A stretch of DNA of 20,080 nt from a virus. Under the pieces are notes generated by a model that worked only from the letters and a program-made list of their open reading frames with translations, was not told the origin of the DNA and searched no databases. Positions 1 to 8,274 of the stretch are shown one piece after another. The stretch lies in IMG/VR virus record IMGVR_UViG_3300013004_000242, positions 1-20,080 of that record, one strand, 5' to 3'. Numbering within the stretch: position 1 is the first letter of the stretch; each line of letters begins with the position of its first letter. Made by a program: the position numbers and the translations under genes.

Positions 1-1
1 A

Positions 2-397
2 TTAGTGCTAGATATCTATGTGACTAGTGCTCTAAGTAAATGGTTAATCTCTGAAGGTTTTGGAGCTGAATTTACCAAGTATGTGGACCCTAACTATTCA
101 TTCGATCAAAAAACGATAGATGACGATGTTACTAAATATATTGAAGAGAATATATTTGATCGTTATGAAATATCAAATATAACTTTCTGGGTGAAAGATT
201 TTCAATCAAAATCTGGTGAACCTCTAATTCGTTTAGATTATACCGATGCTGAAAAGATTGCTAATGGATATGTTACTTCTACTAATTTCCAGACCATTCC
301 ATTGGGAAATAACCCATTGAATTTTAGCTTGATATATAATCTACCAACAGACAAGCAAGTTTCAATTTCTTGCACAGTGAAATTAAATAAAAAATAA
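2..397 (+). CDS. C-terminal part of a phage structural protein (5' end outside window)
   Basis: The frame is open to the left edge of the window. The first possible start, GTG at 5, has no leader visible, so the gene most likely begins upstream and only about 131 residues are seen. The visible part is a soluble mixed alpha/beta protein with no membrane segment and no motif I can name. It ends four bases before the fibre gene at 402 and lies in a run of virion-structure genes, so a baseplate or tail role is likely by context only. The stop at 395-397 is followed by AAGTAAATG, the start context used repeatedly in this genome. Confidence 0.6.
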   Translation, partial: LVLDIYVTSALSKWLISEGFGAEFTKYVDPNYSFDQKTIDDDVTKYIEENIFDRYEISNITFWVKDFQSKSGEPLIRLDYTDAEKIANGYVTSTNFQTIPLGNNPLNFSLIYNLPTDKQVSISCTVKLNKK

Positions 398-401
398 GTA
401 A

Positions 402-2948
402 ATGGCTAACATTTCAATAAAAGAACTTTTTCCATCAGACTCTCTCTTAGATGCGGTTGAAAAGATAAATTTTAACTTCGATCAAGTAATTCTAGGTGGT
501 GGAGGTCCTCAAGGAGAAGTAGGTGTAACTGGTAATGCCGGAGGACAAGGACCTGTTGGAGATCGAGGAAACTATTGGTTTGCTGGATCTACTTATGGAG
601 GAATAACCGGAGATTACTTCGGAAATCCATTAGAACTAGGTGATGGATTTGTGAGTACTGGCGGAACCGTGTTCATATACTCATATACTGGTGGATCTAC
701 TGGATGGTACAATACAGGAATTAATCTTGTTGGACCTAGTGGTCCGGTTGGAGCTACAGGAAGTTCATTCGAATGGCAATATTTTAGAGGAGCTACAGAC
801 ATAGGTGCTAACTCATGGGTTGCAGCTACTGCTGGAGGTGCCACTTCAATAACAAGTTCAAATAGAGATATTATTTCATATGTAGGCGCCGAGAAGAATA
901 TTGTGTTTATGGGATCTACTGGTTGGGCTCAAAACGAGCTATCCGATTTTGGATTCTTTCCTACCGGATCTAACCTACAAAAACAGCTACCCACTCTAAC
1001 GGTTATTCAAAGATATATCGATGGAGATAGTGTTAGTGGAATTGCATTTGGTGCCGTTGGTTTAACTTCTGGCACTGCCGGAACACTTCCTACATCCGGA
1101 GATCTTAATGCATCAGTATCGGCTCTAGACTTTACGTATTATGGATTCGAAACTACAACAACAGATCCTTGGTTTAATGGAACTATAATACAAAGAGCAG
1201 TAGTACATTCTCCTAAAATGCCAATGGCAATTAAGATTGGTGGAACTACTCCTTTAGAATCTCCGGCTAATTATTACCTAGAAGCCCAATATATGAAATT
1301 CAATGATTATCTAAATGAGAAATCTTGGTTAACTGGTAATGATACAACTGGAAGTTCTAATATGGGGTTCCATCATATATTCTCAAAAAGTATTGGATTC
1401 AATCCTCTTTCTACTGGAGTTGGAAAACAAGGTGCAGTAGTAATTCAAGGAGTTGAAGGATCCTATGCGGTTGGAACCTACCAACATAGATTAGGAAATA
1501 CAATTATCGGTTCAACCGCTGGTTTAGCTGGTAATATTGTAGCCGGGCTAATTATATCTAGAGGAAATACTGGAGGAATTAGTGCATCGAATAATTACGA
1601 TTCACATATATCATTACATGCCAATAATACATCAAATGCAATTGCTAAAATTATCGCATCAGTTGATTCAACTGGAGTTCCTAGAACCCAATTTGCATCA
1701 TCCAGATTTGGTGTCGTTGGTCCAGTTCCAGGAGCTACTGGATCTACCGGTTTCTTAAATGGAGCGTGGAATTCAGAATCATATACTCCTAAAGTTCCTT
1801 TCCACGTTATTCAAGATAGTGCAAATCTAAATACAATTAATGGATCCGGTGGTGGTATTAATGGTCTAACTCTTCCAATCAACTTGTCAAATTTAAGAGT
1901 ATTATCGATGAATGATGTTATTAATGCTCGTGGTGGTGGTCTTATTCAAGGACTTACTCCGGCATATAACATAACATCTTTTGTGAGTGGAGCTACTGTT
2001 GTTTATGGATTTGATGATATCGTTCTAAGAACTTTTGCTAGAGGAGCAACTAACCCATCGCCTAATATCTGGATTAATCCTGGTGGAACTGGTGTAAATG
2101 GTGGAGCGGTAGTCGTTGGATTAAACTTTCCAACCGGTAACTCTACTCTCGCTGGATCAACTGGTCAATACATTAGATCTAAGATGGCTATTGGAGGTCC
2201 AGTAACAATCGGTAGTAGTATTGATATACACCGAGATGCAGTTGCACCAACGGATGGAATAAGAATTCAAGGAGCAATATATCAAGGTCATGTAAAAAAT
2301 TACCCTGGAGCATCTGCCTCATATAACCTATTTGGTTATTATGGTGGAACTGGATCTTTCGGAAATGAAGGTATCTTAACTGTAGGTGATGAAATTTGGA
2401 ATAGAGATGCTAATGCATCTTCACAATATTGGCAACAAAATGCTGGAAGTGCTGGAATGCCTTCGACATTTGCCGCTGCTTTTGGTGGAGCCGTTATAAT
2501 TCAAGGAAAATCTCAAGCATCTGTACCGCTTGGTGGAAATATACAGAAGATAACAACTAAAGGACCTACTTCCGTAGATGCATCCCTTTTAGTTGGTGGA
2601 TATTCTATTTTTGGTGATGATGCATATGCACAATCATGGTTTGAAAAAGGACCTTGGTATACAGGAGGTATGGTTTCTAAGGTTGGTGTATTCGGAGATC
2701 CTATTACAGGATATTCAACTCCGGGATACAATCCATTGGGTTTCCCTGATTCCGCAGTTCTATCTGCTAACTCAACCACTAAAGGTTTTGCTCCGCCGAG
2801 AATGACTCACACCCAAAGAATAGCGATCGCTGGAGCTACAGTAGGTCTTATGGTATATCAATTAGGTGGAGGAACTGCTCCAATTGGTCAAGAAGGACTT
2901 TGGGTTTATCATTCAACTGGTTGGACTGGACCAGCAAGAATGGGATAA
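402..2948 (+). CDS. Tail fibre-like protein with collagen-like repeats
   Basis: This 848-residue protein is very rich in Gly, Ser, Thr and Asn and looks like a trimeric fibre. An N-terminal helix-forming stretch (about residues 5-28) is followed by a collagen-like tract at 35-56 made of seven G-x-y triplets. A second tract lies at 111-122, and a GATGSTG patch near 440-450. The long middle is repetitive, polar and beta-rich. The C-terminus has the STTKGFAPPRMT...QR...GLMVY motif followed by GLWVYHSTGW. That ending is known from many Bacteroidetes phage fibres and is probably a trimerising or tip-proximal domain. No S74 peptidase chaperone is visible. The likely role is adsorption to the host. 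It is followed after 16 bases by the membrane-anchored protein at 2965. Start ATG at 402 is preceded by AAGTAA. I am confident of a fibre and less sure which one. Confidence 0.8.
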   Translation: MANISIKELFPSDSLLDAVEKINFNFDQVILGGGGPQGEVGVTGNAGGQGPVGDRGNYWFAGSTYGGITGDYFGNPLELGDGFVSTGGTVFIYSYTGGSTGWYNTGINLVGPSGPVGATGSSFEWQYFRGATDIGANSWVAATAGGATSITSSNRDIISYVGAEKNIVFMGSTGWAQNELSDFGFFPTGSNLQKQLPTLTVIQRYIDGDSVSGIAFGAVGLTSGTAGTLPTSGDLNASVSALDFTYYGFETTTTDPWFNGTIIQRAVVHSPKMPMAIKIGGTTPLESPANYYLEAQYMKFNDYLNEKSWLTGNDTTGSSNMGFHHIFSKSIGFNPLSTGVGKQGAVVIQGVEGSYAVGTYQHRLGNTIIGSTAGLAGNIVAGLIISRGNTGGISASNNYDSHISLHANNTSNAIAKIIASVDSTGVPRTQFASSRFGVVGPVPGATGSTGFLNGAWNSESYTPKVPFHVIQDSANLNTINGSGGGINGLTLPINLSNLRVLSMNDVINARGGGLIQGLTPAYNITSFVSGATVVYGFDDIVLRTFARGATNPSPNIWINPGGTGVNGGAVVVGLNFPTGNSTLAGSTGQYIRSKMAIGGPVTIGSSIDIHRDAVAPTDGIRIQGAIYQGHVKNYPGASASYNLFGYYGGTGSFGNEGILTVGDEIWNRDANASSQYWQQNAGSAGMPSTFAAAFGGAVIIQGKSQASVPLGGNIQKITTKGPTSVDASLLVGGYSIFGDDAYAQSWFEKGPWYTGGMVSKVGVFGDPITGYSTPGYNPLGFPDSAVLSANSTTKGFAPPRMTHTQRIAIAGATVGLMVYQLGGGTAPIGQEGLWVYHSTGWTGPARMG

Positions 2949-2964
2949 TAAAATTAAATAAACT

Positions 2965-3744
2965 ATGAAATTTGATTACAAAAAATTGAAGCTTAATCAA
3001 GTCCTAATGATAGGATTCGTGATTATGTTACTTCTATTTTTAAGACAATGTTCAGTTACTGATGGTCTTAAAGATGAATTAATGATAGCCGGGCAAAATG
3101 AAAAAGCTCTACATGATTCAGTTAGAGTAACAACTAATAAATTAGGTGAGCAAGTTTTCTTAAAGAATACTTTTATTGCAGATGGTAAGAAGTTAAAAGA
3201 ACTTAATGCCGAACTTTATAAAGAGGTTAAAAACCTAAAAGGAGATGTTAAGATGATTACTACGGCTAATGCCGGAATCAAATCTGATCCAATTTATCTA
3301 ACAAATACCATCACTAAATATGCCGATGGAATTGTGGATATTGGTTGGAAATATGATACGATTTTTTCTAAGGGTAACTACAGGAAGTTGGCAGGGATAT
3401 CTAAGATTCAATACGATTCAACGAATGTTCTAGATAAAGGAACCACTATAACAAACGATGAAATTGGCATCTCGGTGACCACTGGTTTGGTTAAGCTCGA
3501 TGGATCTTACCAAATTTTTGTAAAATCTAATTATCCTGGAATGTCAATATCTGATATTCAAGGATCTATACTTGATAAAGATATGATTCAATCAGACGAA
3601 TCCTCTTGGGTATTTGGACCTTATGTTGGTGTTGGTGTTGGAGTAGATCCAATGAACAAAACAGTTGGTCCTAATGTATCCATAGGTCTAGGAATTACAT
3701 ATAACTTGAATAAGAAGATTAAAAGGCTCTTTAAGCCCTTCTAA
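2965..3744 (+). CDS. Membrane-anchored coiled-coil protein, possible spanin-like lysis protein
   Basis: The protein has 259 residues. Residues 1-12 are basic and residues 13-26 form a single hydrophobic segment, which predicts an inner-membrane anchor with the rest in the periplasm. Residues about 33-95 are charged and heptad-like, consistent with a coiled coil. The middle is beta-rich. Residues about 215-250 are a glycine-rich alternating stretch (GPYVGVGVGV ... SIGLGITYNL) resembling outer-membrane beta strands, and the protein ends in Phe. A cysteine (C29) follows the anchor, but the residues before it (L-R-Q) do not make a lipobox. The layout of anchor, coiled coil and possible outer-membrane-contacting end recalls Rz/spanin proteins and spanin-like proteins of Bacteroidetes phages. 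That function is inference; a structural or accessory role is possible, since it sits between two virion genes. Confidence 0.5.
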   Translation: MKFDYKKLKLNQVLMIGFVIMLLLFLRQCSVTDGLKDELMIAGQNEKALHDSVRVTTNKLGEQVFLKNTFIADGKKLKELNAELYKEVKNLKGDVKMITTANAGIKSDPIYLTNTITKYADGIVDIGWKYDTIFSKGNYRKLAGISKIQYDSTNVLDKGTTITNDEIGISVTTGLVKLDGSYQIFVKSNYPGMSISDIQGSILDKDMIQSDESSWVFGPYVGVGVGVDPMNKTVGPNVSIGLGITYNLNKKIKRLFKPF

Positions 3745-3757
3745 ATAATAAACGTAA

Positions 3758-6346
3758 ATGGCTACATCTTCAAAATTTGTTTTACTTAATGATGCCGTAC
3801 TGATGGAATACATCTATGCGGATCAAGATCAGATCAATGTACCCGGGAACGAGTTTCGTATCCCTACTACAACTGCAGCATTATGGAAGACACAAAATCT
3901 ACATACAGGAGAATATCAAATTCTAAATGATGATGCATCCGGAACAATTCAAGATGGTCTTCCAGTTGGAACCGCTAATATCAGGAATCATTCATATGCA
4001 CAAATATCTAAGTCTAAAATAGCAGACCTTGATATTAATCGTATTGTTTTCTATAACGATTACGATCCAGATTTAACACCATCTAACTTACTTCCAATAA
4101 GTTTTAACACAGCTAAATCTCCAGTATATGATACAATAAGATTCCATTTAGTACAAGGATTTAACTTTCAGGGAAATGAAGCTTTTGCTGCGTCAATTAA
4201 GGCAAAGAAAAGAGATGGAAAGAATTTAATTCTTGCAAACTTACTTTATTCAAAATCAGATTCATGGGAAACTCTTAACCCATCATCATTCTTATTTGGT
4301 GGTAGAGTTTATGATTCATATGTGGAAATTAGAGCACTTTCTCTATACAATCTAATATATGATTATTGGTATACTACACTTACTGGAGATTCGGTTGCAG
4401 AAAAAATAACTGATGGATCTGGACTTGTTCAATCACAAAATATTCAAATTGAATTTAGATGGTTGAATAACCCAACTTTTGTAGATGGACAAAATTACCT
4501 AACCTTCTTTGAAGGTGTTCAAGTAGAAATACCTACTAAAGATCAATTTGAAGCTATTAGTGCTTATATTGCTGAATCGAATGATGGAGATTATGTTGAA
4601 TTCTATGGTAAATTTGACGGAGATATCATCGAGAATTTCATCTTAGATATTAATAAGTCTGGATACGATTATATGTTACTACATGATTTAGTCGTATCTG
4701 AATATGTTTACGATCAAACTAGTGCAACCTATACATGGGTACAAACTGCCGATGTACAGCTTTCACAAACAGATAATTATGATTTGCCTAATACTTACCG
4801 TCCTGTAATTAAGAACGGTAATGCTATTTCGTTTAAGATTGATTATGTTCTTCGACTATACAACCGAAACGACAATTCACAGATTTGGAAAACCTCATCT
4901 ATGATTTCTGGTAAAGTTAATAGATATGGTAGAACACTTAAAGCAATTAACTTGGGATCTAATCCTATTCAACTTAAGGTATACAATCAAATTGTATCAA
5001 AAGAAATTAAGTTACAAAGAGTTATTGAGCCGGTAATTAGTAACGTTAAGTATTTGACTTCATTCACTGATAATAATGCAATATCTATTGCATGGGATAA
5101 TGTTGCAACCGGAACCACTGCTGCTGCCGGAACTGTTGAAAGAGTAATTCAAAATGGAACGGTTCTAAGAATATTCCCACAGAGTTTAGGTCGAATAATG
5201 GTATCTAAAGGAGTTTCGTATATCAGATTTACGATGTATCAAAATAAGAATAATGCAAATACTATTCTAGATTTATCTGGGCTCGGTGATCTTATTCTAG
5301 GATTTGGATCTAATACAGACGAATCTATTTCGTTTGAAGAATTTCCAACTCCATCAGCCGATAAAGCTAGAGGTCAAGTTGTATTTCGTCTTAACGAAAC
5401 TCAAGCAACTAATGTTCTTGGACTAAAAGATAGAGAATTTAATATCTACATCCGAAATGAGAAAGGAACTACTGCCGGTCTAACTGGAGCTACTTCGGTG
5501 GATATCACTAATACTGCACAAACCAATGCGGCTAATGCAAGAGGAGAAAAACAATTACTTTATACAGGTAAATTCTATTCATCGGCAGAATATGCTAAAT
5601 TAGCAGAGCTAGACAAAATAGAAGAGTTGATTGGTACCATCAATGAAAAAGATGGCCAGATTAATAGACAAGAAAATATTATAGTTGAACGTAACTCAAC
5701 AGTAGCTAATAAGGACAATATTATAGCAGATCTACAAACTAGATTATCTAAAGCTAATGCGGATTTAGTACAAGCACTCAAAGATCAAGCTACATTCTTG
5801 GCATCAGATAACATAGAAGATGCTCAATTTAAAGCTACAATAGATTCGTTAACTGCTCAATTAAATGCTGCAACTACTTCAATAAACCAAATAAATACTC
5901 AATTACAAAATCTAACTTCTGAGAAAGTTAGTTTAACTAATGAGAATAATCGTTTATTGGCCTTGATCAGTACTCTTAATGCAACTATCGCATCACTTCG
6001 AGCAACTCCAGTAAGAACAGACGTACTCCCATATAGTCCAATAACAATAAGAAATTTTGGAGAATTACCTCTCGTGAATCCAAACAACCCAAGATCTCTT
6101 TTACCTCCGGCATCTTCAATAGTGAGTGTTAATGCATCTAATTTTGCAGTTAGTCCAGTAAGACCTAGTGGATCAAGCTTTGCAAATAACGTTATATCAG
6201 TTCCAAGTTTCACCAATTTTACTAATGTAACAATACCAGCTGCATTCCAATCAACTTCACCATCTAAAGGATCTGCTTCAAAAGGAACTAATGTTAGAAA
6301 TTCAATAGTAGCTAGTAATTTTGGTGGAGGTGGTAGGCCATCATAA
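3758..6346 (+). CDS. Large virion structural protein with C-terminal coiled coil
   Basis: This 862-residue protein has three visible parts. Residues 1 to about 580 are beta-rich and aromatic, in the style of baseplate or tail-fibre network proteins. Residues about 605-750 form a long coiled coil with repeated Leu, Asn and Glu heptads. Residues about 750-862 are low-complexity and rich in Pro, Ser, Asn and Gly, ending in a GGGG patch. I cannot name the family. Its size, composition and position (18 bases before the gp19-like gene, two genes after the fibre) support a tail or baseplate role. The coiled coil suggests it oligomerises. The start ATG at 3758 is preceded by ACGTAA, matching the neighbours' start context. 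Confidence 0.65.
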   Translation: MATSSKFVLLNDAVLMEYIYADQDQINVPGNEFRIPTTTAALWKTQNLHTGEYQILNDDASGTIQDGLPVGTANIRNHSYAQISKSKIADLDINRIVFYNDYDPDLTPSNLLPISFNTAKSPVYDTIRFHLVQGFNFQGNEAFAASIKAKKRDGKNLILANLLYSKSDSWETLNPSSFLFGGRVYDSYVEIRALSLYNLIYDYWYTTLTGDSVAEKITDGSGLVQSQNIQIEFRWLNNPTFVDGQNYLTFFEGVQVEIPTKDQFEAISAYIAESNDGDYVEFYGKFDGDIIENFILDINKSGYDYMLLHDLVVSEYVYDQTSATYTWVQTADVQLSQTDNYDLPNTYRPVIKNGNAISFKIDYVLRLYNRNDNSQIWKTSSMISGKVNRYGRTLKAINLGSNPIQLKVYNQIVSKEIKLQRVIEPVISNVKYLTSFTDNNAISIAWDNVATGTTAAAGTVERVIQNGTVLRIFPQSLGRIMVSKGVSYIRFTMYQNKNNANTILDLSGLGDLILGFGSNTDESISFEEFPTPSADKARGQVVFRLNETQATNVLGLKDREFNIYIRNEKGTTAGLTGATSVDITNTAQTNAANARGEKQLLYTGKFYSSAEYAKLAELDKIEELIGTINEKDGQINRQENIIVERNSTVANKDNIIADLQTRLSKANADLVQALKDQATFLASDNIEDAQFKATIDSLTAQLNAATTSINQINTQLQNLTSEKVSLTNENNRLLALISTLNATIASLRATPVRTDVLPYSPITIRNFGELPLVNPNNPRSLLPPASSIVSVNASNFAVSPVRPSGSSFANNVISVPSFTNFTNVTIPAAFQSTSPSKGSASKGTNVRNSIVASNFGGGGRPS

Positions 6347-6363
6347 CAAATAAAATTAAGTAA

Positions 6364-6930
6364 ATGATACTCCAAAATAGAAATGACCTCTTTAAAGTTG
6401 AGTTACCTAGAATATTTGTACCTCAAGAAATTAAAGAGAGATATGCGCCATATCTTTTTAGGATGCCAACTCCGGTTACTGATGTAGCAGACATAATCAA
6501 TTATTCTATACAATCTATATCAATTCCTAATTTTAACTATCAACCAATTGAACAAGTTAAACCTGGGTATTATGCCGAAGCAAAAGGAACCACCAGAAGA
6601 TTCCGTCAAGCACTTTCACCAGAGATGTTAATTGATCGTAATTTTACCATTACTTTTCAACTCTTAGACGGTAATGTTAATTACTGGATAATGTTAGAAA
6701 CATTCTTCCATTACTACAACTTCGATAATAGAGATCCTTATACATTTGATGTTCCTATTGGAATATTTGATGCTGAAGGAAATAAGATGTATTCATCAAT
6801 TTTCAAAGATTGTTTGTTTACCGGAATGAATCAATTCACAATGTCATACTCTGAACTTACTCCAGAATTTAGAACATTCGAAGCTACATTTGCATTCAAC
6901 GAGCTAAAGCTAGAATTTGAAGTTCAATAA
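6364..6930 (+). CDS. gp19-like tail tube fold protein (tail tube or tube initiator)
   Basis: The 188-residue protein matches the plan of the T4 gp19/gp54/gp48 tail-tube fold. It opens with an LFKVELP strand (residues 9-15). A central beta region reads SIQSISIPNFNYQPIEQ, the loop region that in tube proteins packs against the next ring. The C-terminus carries the typical final strands (FKDCLFTGMN, then FRTFEATFAFNELKLEF). T4 gp19 has 163 residues, so the size fits. In a contractile tail this fold forms the DNA-conducting tube or its baseplate initiator. I judged the similarity by eye. The neighbouring structural genes support it, but whether this is the tube, the initiator or another ring protein is open. 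Start ATG at 6364 follows TTAAGTAA. Confidence 0.55.
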   Translation: MILQNRNDLFKVELPRIFVPQEIKERYAPYLFRMPTPVTDVADIINYSIQSISIPNFNYQPIEQVKPGYYAEAKGTTRRFRQALSPEMLIDRNFTITFQLLDGNVNYWIMLETFFHYYNFDNRDPYTFDVPIGIFDAEGNKMYSSIFKDCLFTGMNQFTMSYSELTPEFRTFEATFAFNELKLEFEVQ

Positions 6931-6946
6931 CCGAAATTTTATCAAA

Positions 6947-6958
6947 TATATAATAAAA
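6947..6958 (+). promoter_or_regulatory. Putative late-type promoter box TATATAATAAAA
   Basis: The 12-mer TATATAATAAAA lies in the intergenic region 13 bases before the ATG at 6972. The identical 12-mer occurs at 16727 and 18170, 15 and 13 bases before an ATG. It resembles the T4 late promoter box TATAAATA, which is a -10-like element. If it is one, the leader would be only a few bases long. Assignment as a promoter is inference from repetition, position and resemblance. Confidence 0.5.
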
Positions 6959-6971
6959 TCAACATAACAAC

Positions 6972-7274
6972 ATGGAAATACCTAATTTTGAAAATTTTAT
7001 CAACGAAGGAAAAGTTACCATCAATAAAATGAATTTCACCATACATGTATTCAACGATACTAAAGGGTTATCTGTTCAATTTATTCCGGATAGTAAAACT
7101 CTAGATAAATTTTCAAAAAATGAAATGGTTGAATCTATTAAAACAAAACTAACCTCAGCAATGCCTAAATTTGCGGATTCTCTATATTTTGCAATAGATA
7201 ATTCAGCTGCTGGTTTAAGTTTCCGTGTTGATACATTTGAATTAAGTGAAATAATTACAAAAGCTATTAAATAA
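6972..7274 (+). CDS. Small protein with capsid-targeting-like N-terminus
   Basis: The 100-residue protein is of unknown fold. Its first 12 residues, MEIPNFENFINE, have the F-x-x-F spacing and the I-N-E site seen in T4 internal proteins, where the gp21 protease cleaves after (L/I)-x-E during head maturation. If cleaved here, about 88 residues remain: a mixed alpha/beta soluble domain. The gene starts a new transcription unit in my reading, because a TATATAATAAAA box lies just upstream. It overlaps the next gene by one base (TAATG at 7272-7276), which suggests translational coupling. Targeting to the prohead is inference; no function for the mature part is known to me. Confidence 0.6.
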   Translation: MEIPNFENFINEGKVTINKMNFTIHVFNDTKGLSVQFIPDSKTLDKFSKNEMVESIKTKLTSAMPKFADSLYFAIDNSAAGLSFRVDTFELSEIITKAIK

Positions 7275-7639
7275 TGAAAACATTCAAAGAATATCTTATA
7301 GAAACTAGCACTTTCTCTGAAGAAGAAATCAAGGCTCTTAATGAGAACCTTAAGACTGAGCTAACTGAAGAAGAAGAAGCTAAAGTAGACAAAGCTATAA
7401 AAGAATTTTGTAGTGAATACCTAGACAAAAATAAAGGAATGAAATCTTTCAATGAAGATCTAACTAATGAAGGTTTCTTGGGATCTATCTTAGGAGGTCT
7501 AACCGGTTTTGCATTGGGTTCATCGGTTGGTAAAATCATTGCAAACGTATTGGGTATTGAAAAAGGTGTGATTTTCGATCTTCTAACTAGTAGATTAGTT
7601 GGTGCTGCATTAGGTGCTGCATTAGGAAAACGTCTATGA
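7274..7639 (+). CDS. Capsid-targeting-like protein with glycine-rich hydrophobic tail
   Basis: This 121-residue protein begins MKTFKEYLIE, matching T4 internal-protein CTS (MKTYQEFIAE as I recall it) position for position in the aromatic residues and the final Glu. Residues about 14-50 are a very acidic helical region. At residues 56-66 a second similar stretch, MKSFNEDLTNE, appears. It is followed by a glycine/alanine-rich hydrophobic region (67-121, LGGLTGFALG ... GAALGAALG) that could insert into or cross a membrane and ends K-R-L. One reading is a packaged protein cut twice, freeing a membrane-active peptide. Another is a prohead core component. The gene is coupled to both neighbours, by TAATG before and ATGA after. 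Confidence 0.55.
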   Translation: MKTFKEYLIETSTFSEEEIKALNENLKTELTEEEEAKVDKAIKEFCSEYLDKNKGMKSFNEDLTNEGFLGSILGGLTGFALGSSVGKIIANVLGIEKGVIFDLLTSRLVGAALGAALGKRL

Positions 7640-8253
7640 TAATAGGAATTGACTTTTCAATTAATAGTACTGCCGTATCTATAAACGACGAAGGTAAATA
7701 CACACTTTTCTCATTCGTTCCAAATTTCCAATCAGGTAAAGCGGCATTCCGTACTCATGATGCAATTGACAAAATTGTAACTATTGTTAGTTATGAAAAG
7801 ACGGCAAATACCAAAGATAGTCTAGAGGATCAACGAATAAAACTTCGTAATGCCAATCGTTTATCCGACCAAATCATTGAACATATTAGACCTTACTTAG
7901 ATAAAGCAGAATTTATCAATATAGAAGGTTATTCATTTGGATCTAAAGGAAATTCCTTTATCGATCTAATTACCTATAATTCATTTCTAAAAGTAAAAAT
8001 TCTACAAATCTGTGGAGAGAAGACTTGGGTTTGGCCACCTAAATCTATTAAGAAGATGTATACCGGTAATGGTAATGCATCAAAATGTATGATGGTTACC
8101 CGTTTCATGGAAGATTCTAGTCCTCTTAGAGATAAAATTTCTGAACTTGGATTTGTCCAAGAAGGCGAATTCGCAATCCCAAAACCTATCGATGATATCG
8201 TCGATGCGGTAGCCCTATCTAGATTAAACCCTATCACCCAATCCATCATATAA
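7636..8253 (+). CDS. RuvC-like Holliday junction resolvase
   Basis: The 205-residue protein has the RuvC/RNase H-fold layout. An opening strand GIDFSINSTAV carries the first catalytic Asp (D6). A second-strand acid, E97, lies in NIEGYSFGSKGN. The C-terminal helix PIDDIVDAVALSRL carries D186/D187 and D190. This acid set is the expected two-metal site for cutting four-way DNA junctions made during recombination and replication. T4 itself uses endonuclease VII (gp49) for that job, so a RuvC-type enzyme would be the alternative in this lineage. It could also trim branched DNA before packaging. It overlaps the gene before it by ATGA (7636-7639). Substrate specificity is not visible from sequence. 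Confidence 0.7.
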   Translation: MIIGIDFSINSTAVSINDEGKYTLFSFVPNFQSGKAAFRTHDAIDKIVTIVSYEKTANTKDSLEDQRIKLRNANRLSDQIIEHIRPYLDKAEFINIEGYSFGSKGNSFIDLITYNSFLKVKILQICGEKTWVWPPKSIKKMYTGNGNASKCMMVTRFMEDSSPLRDKISELGFVQEGEFAIPKPIDDIVDAVALSRLNPITQSII

Positions 8254-8274
8254 GTAGATAAAGACTGTATTTGC

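Noticed and set aside
3046-3051. Lipoprotein signal at C29 of the membrane-anchored protein
   Set aside because: The residues before the Cys are L-R-Q, without the small residue needed at -1, so the segment is read as an uncleaved anchor.
5899-6375. Minus-strand open frame of 158 codons
   Set aside because: It lies inside and antisense to the 862-residue structural gene, whose coiled-coil and low-complexity end naturally leave the opposite strand open. No start context or family feature.
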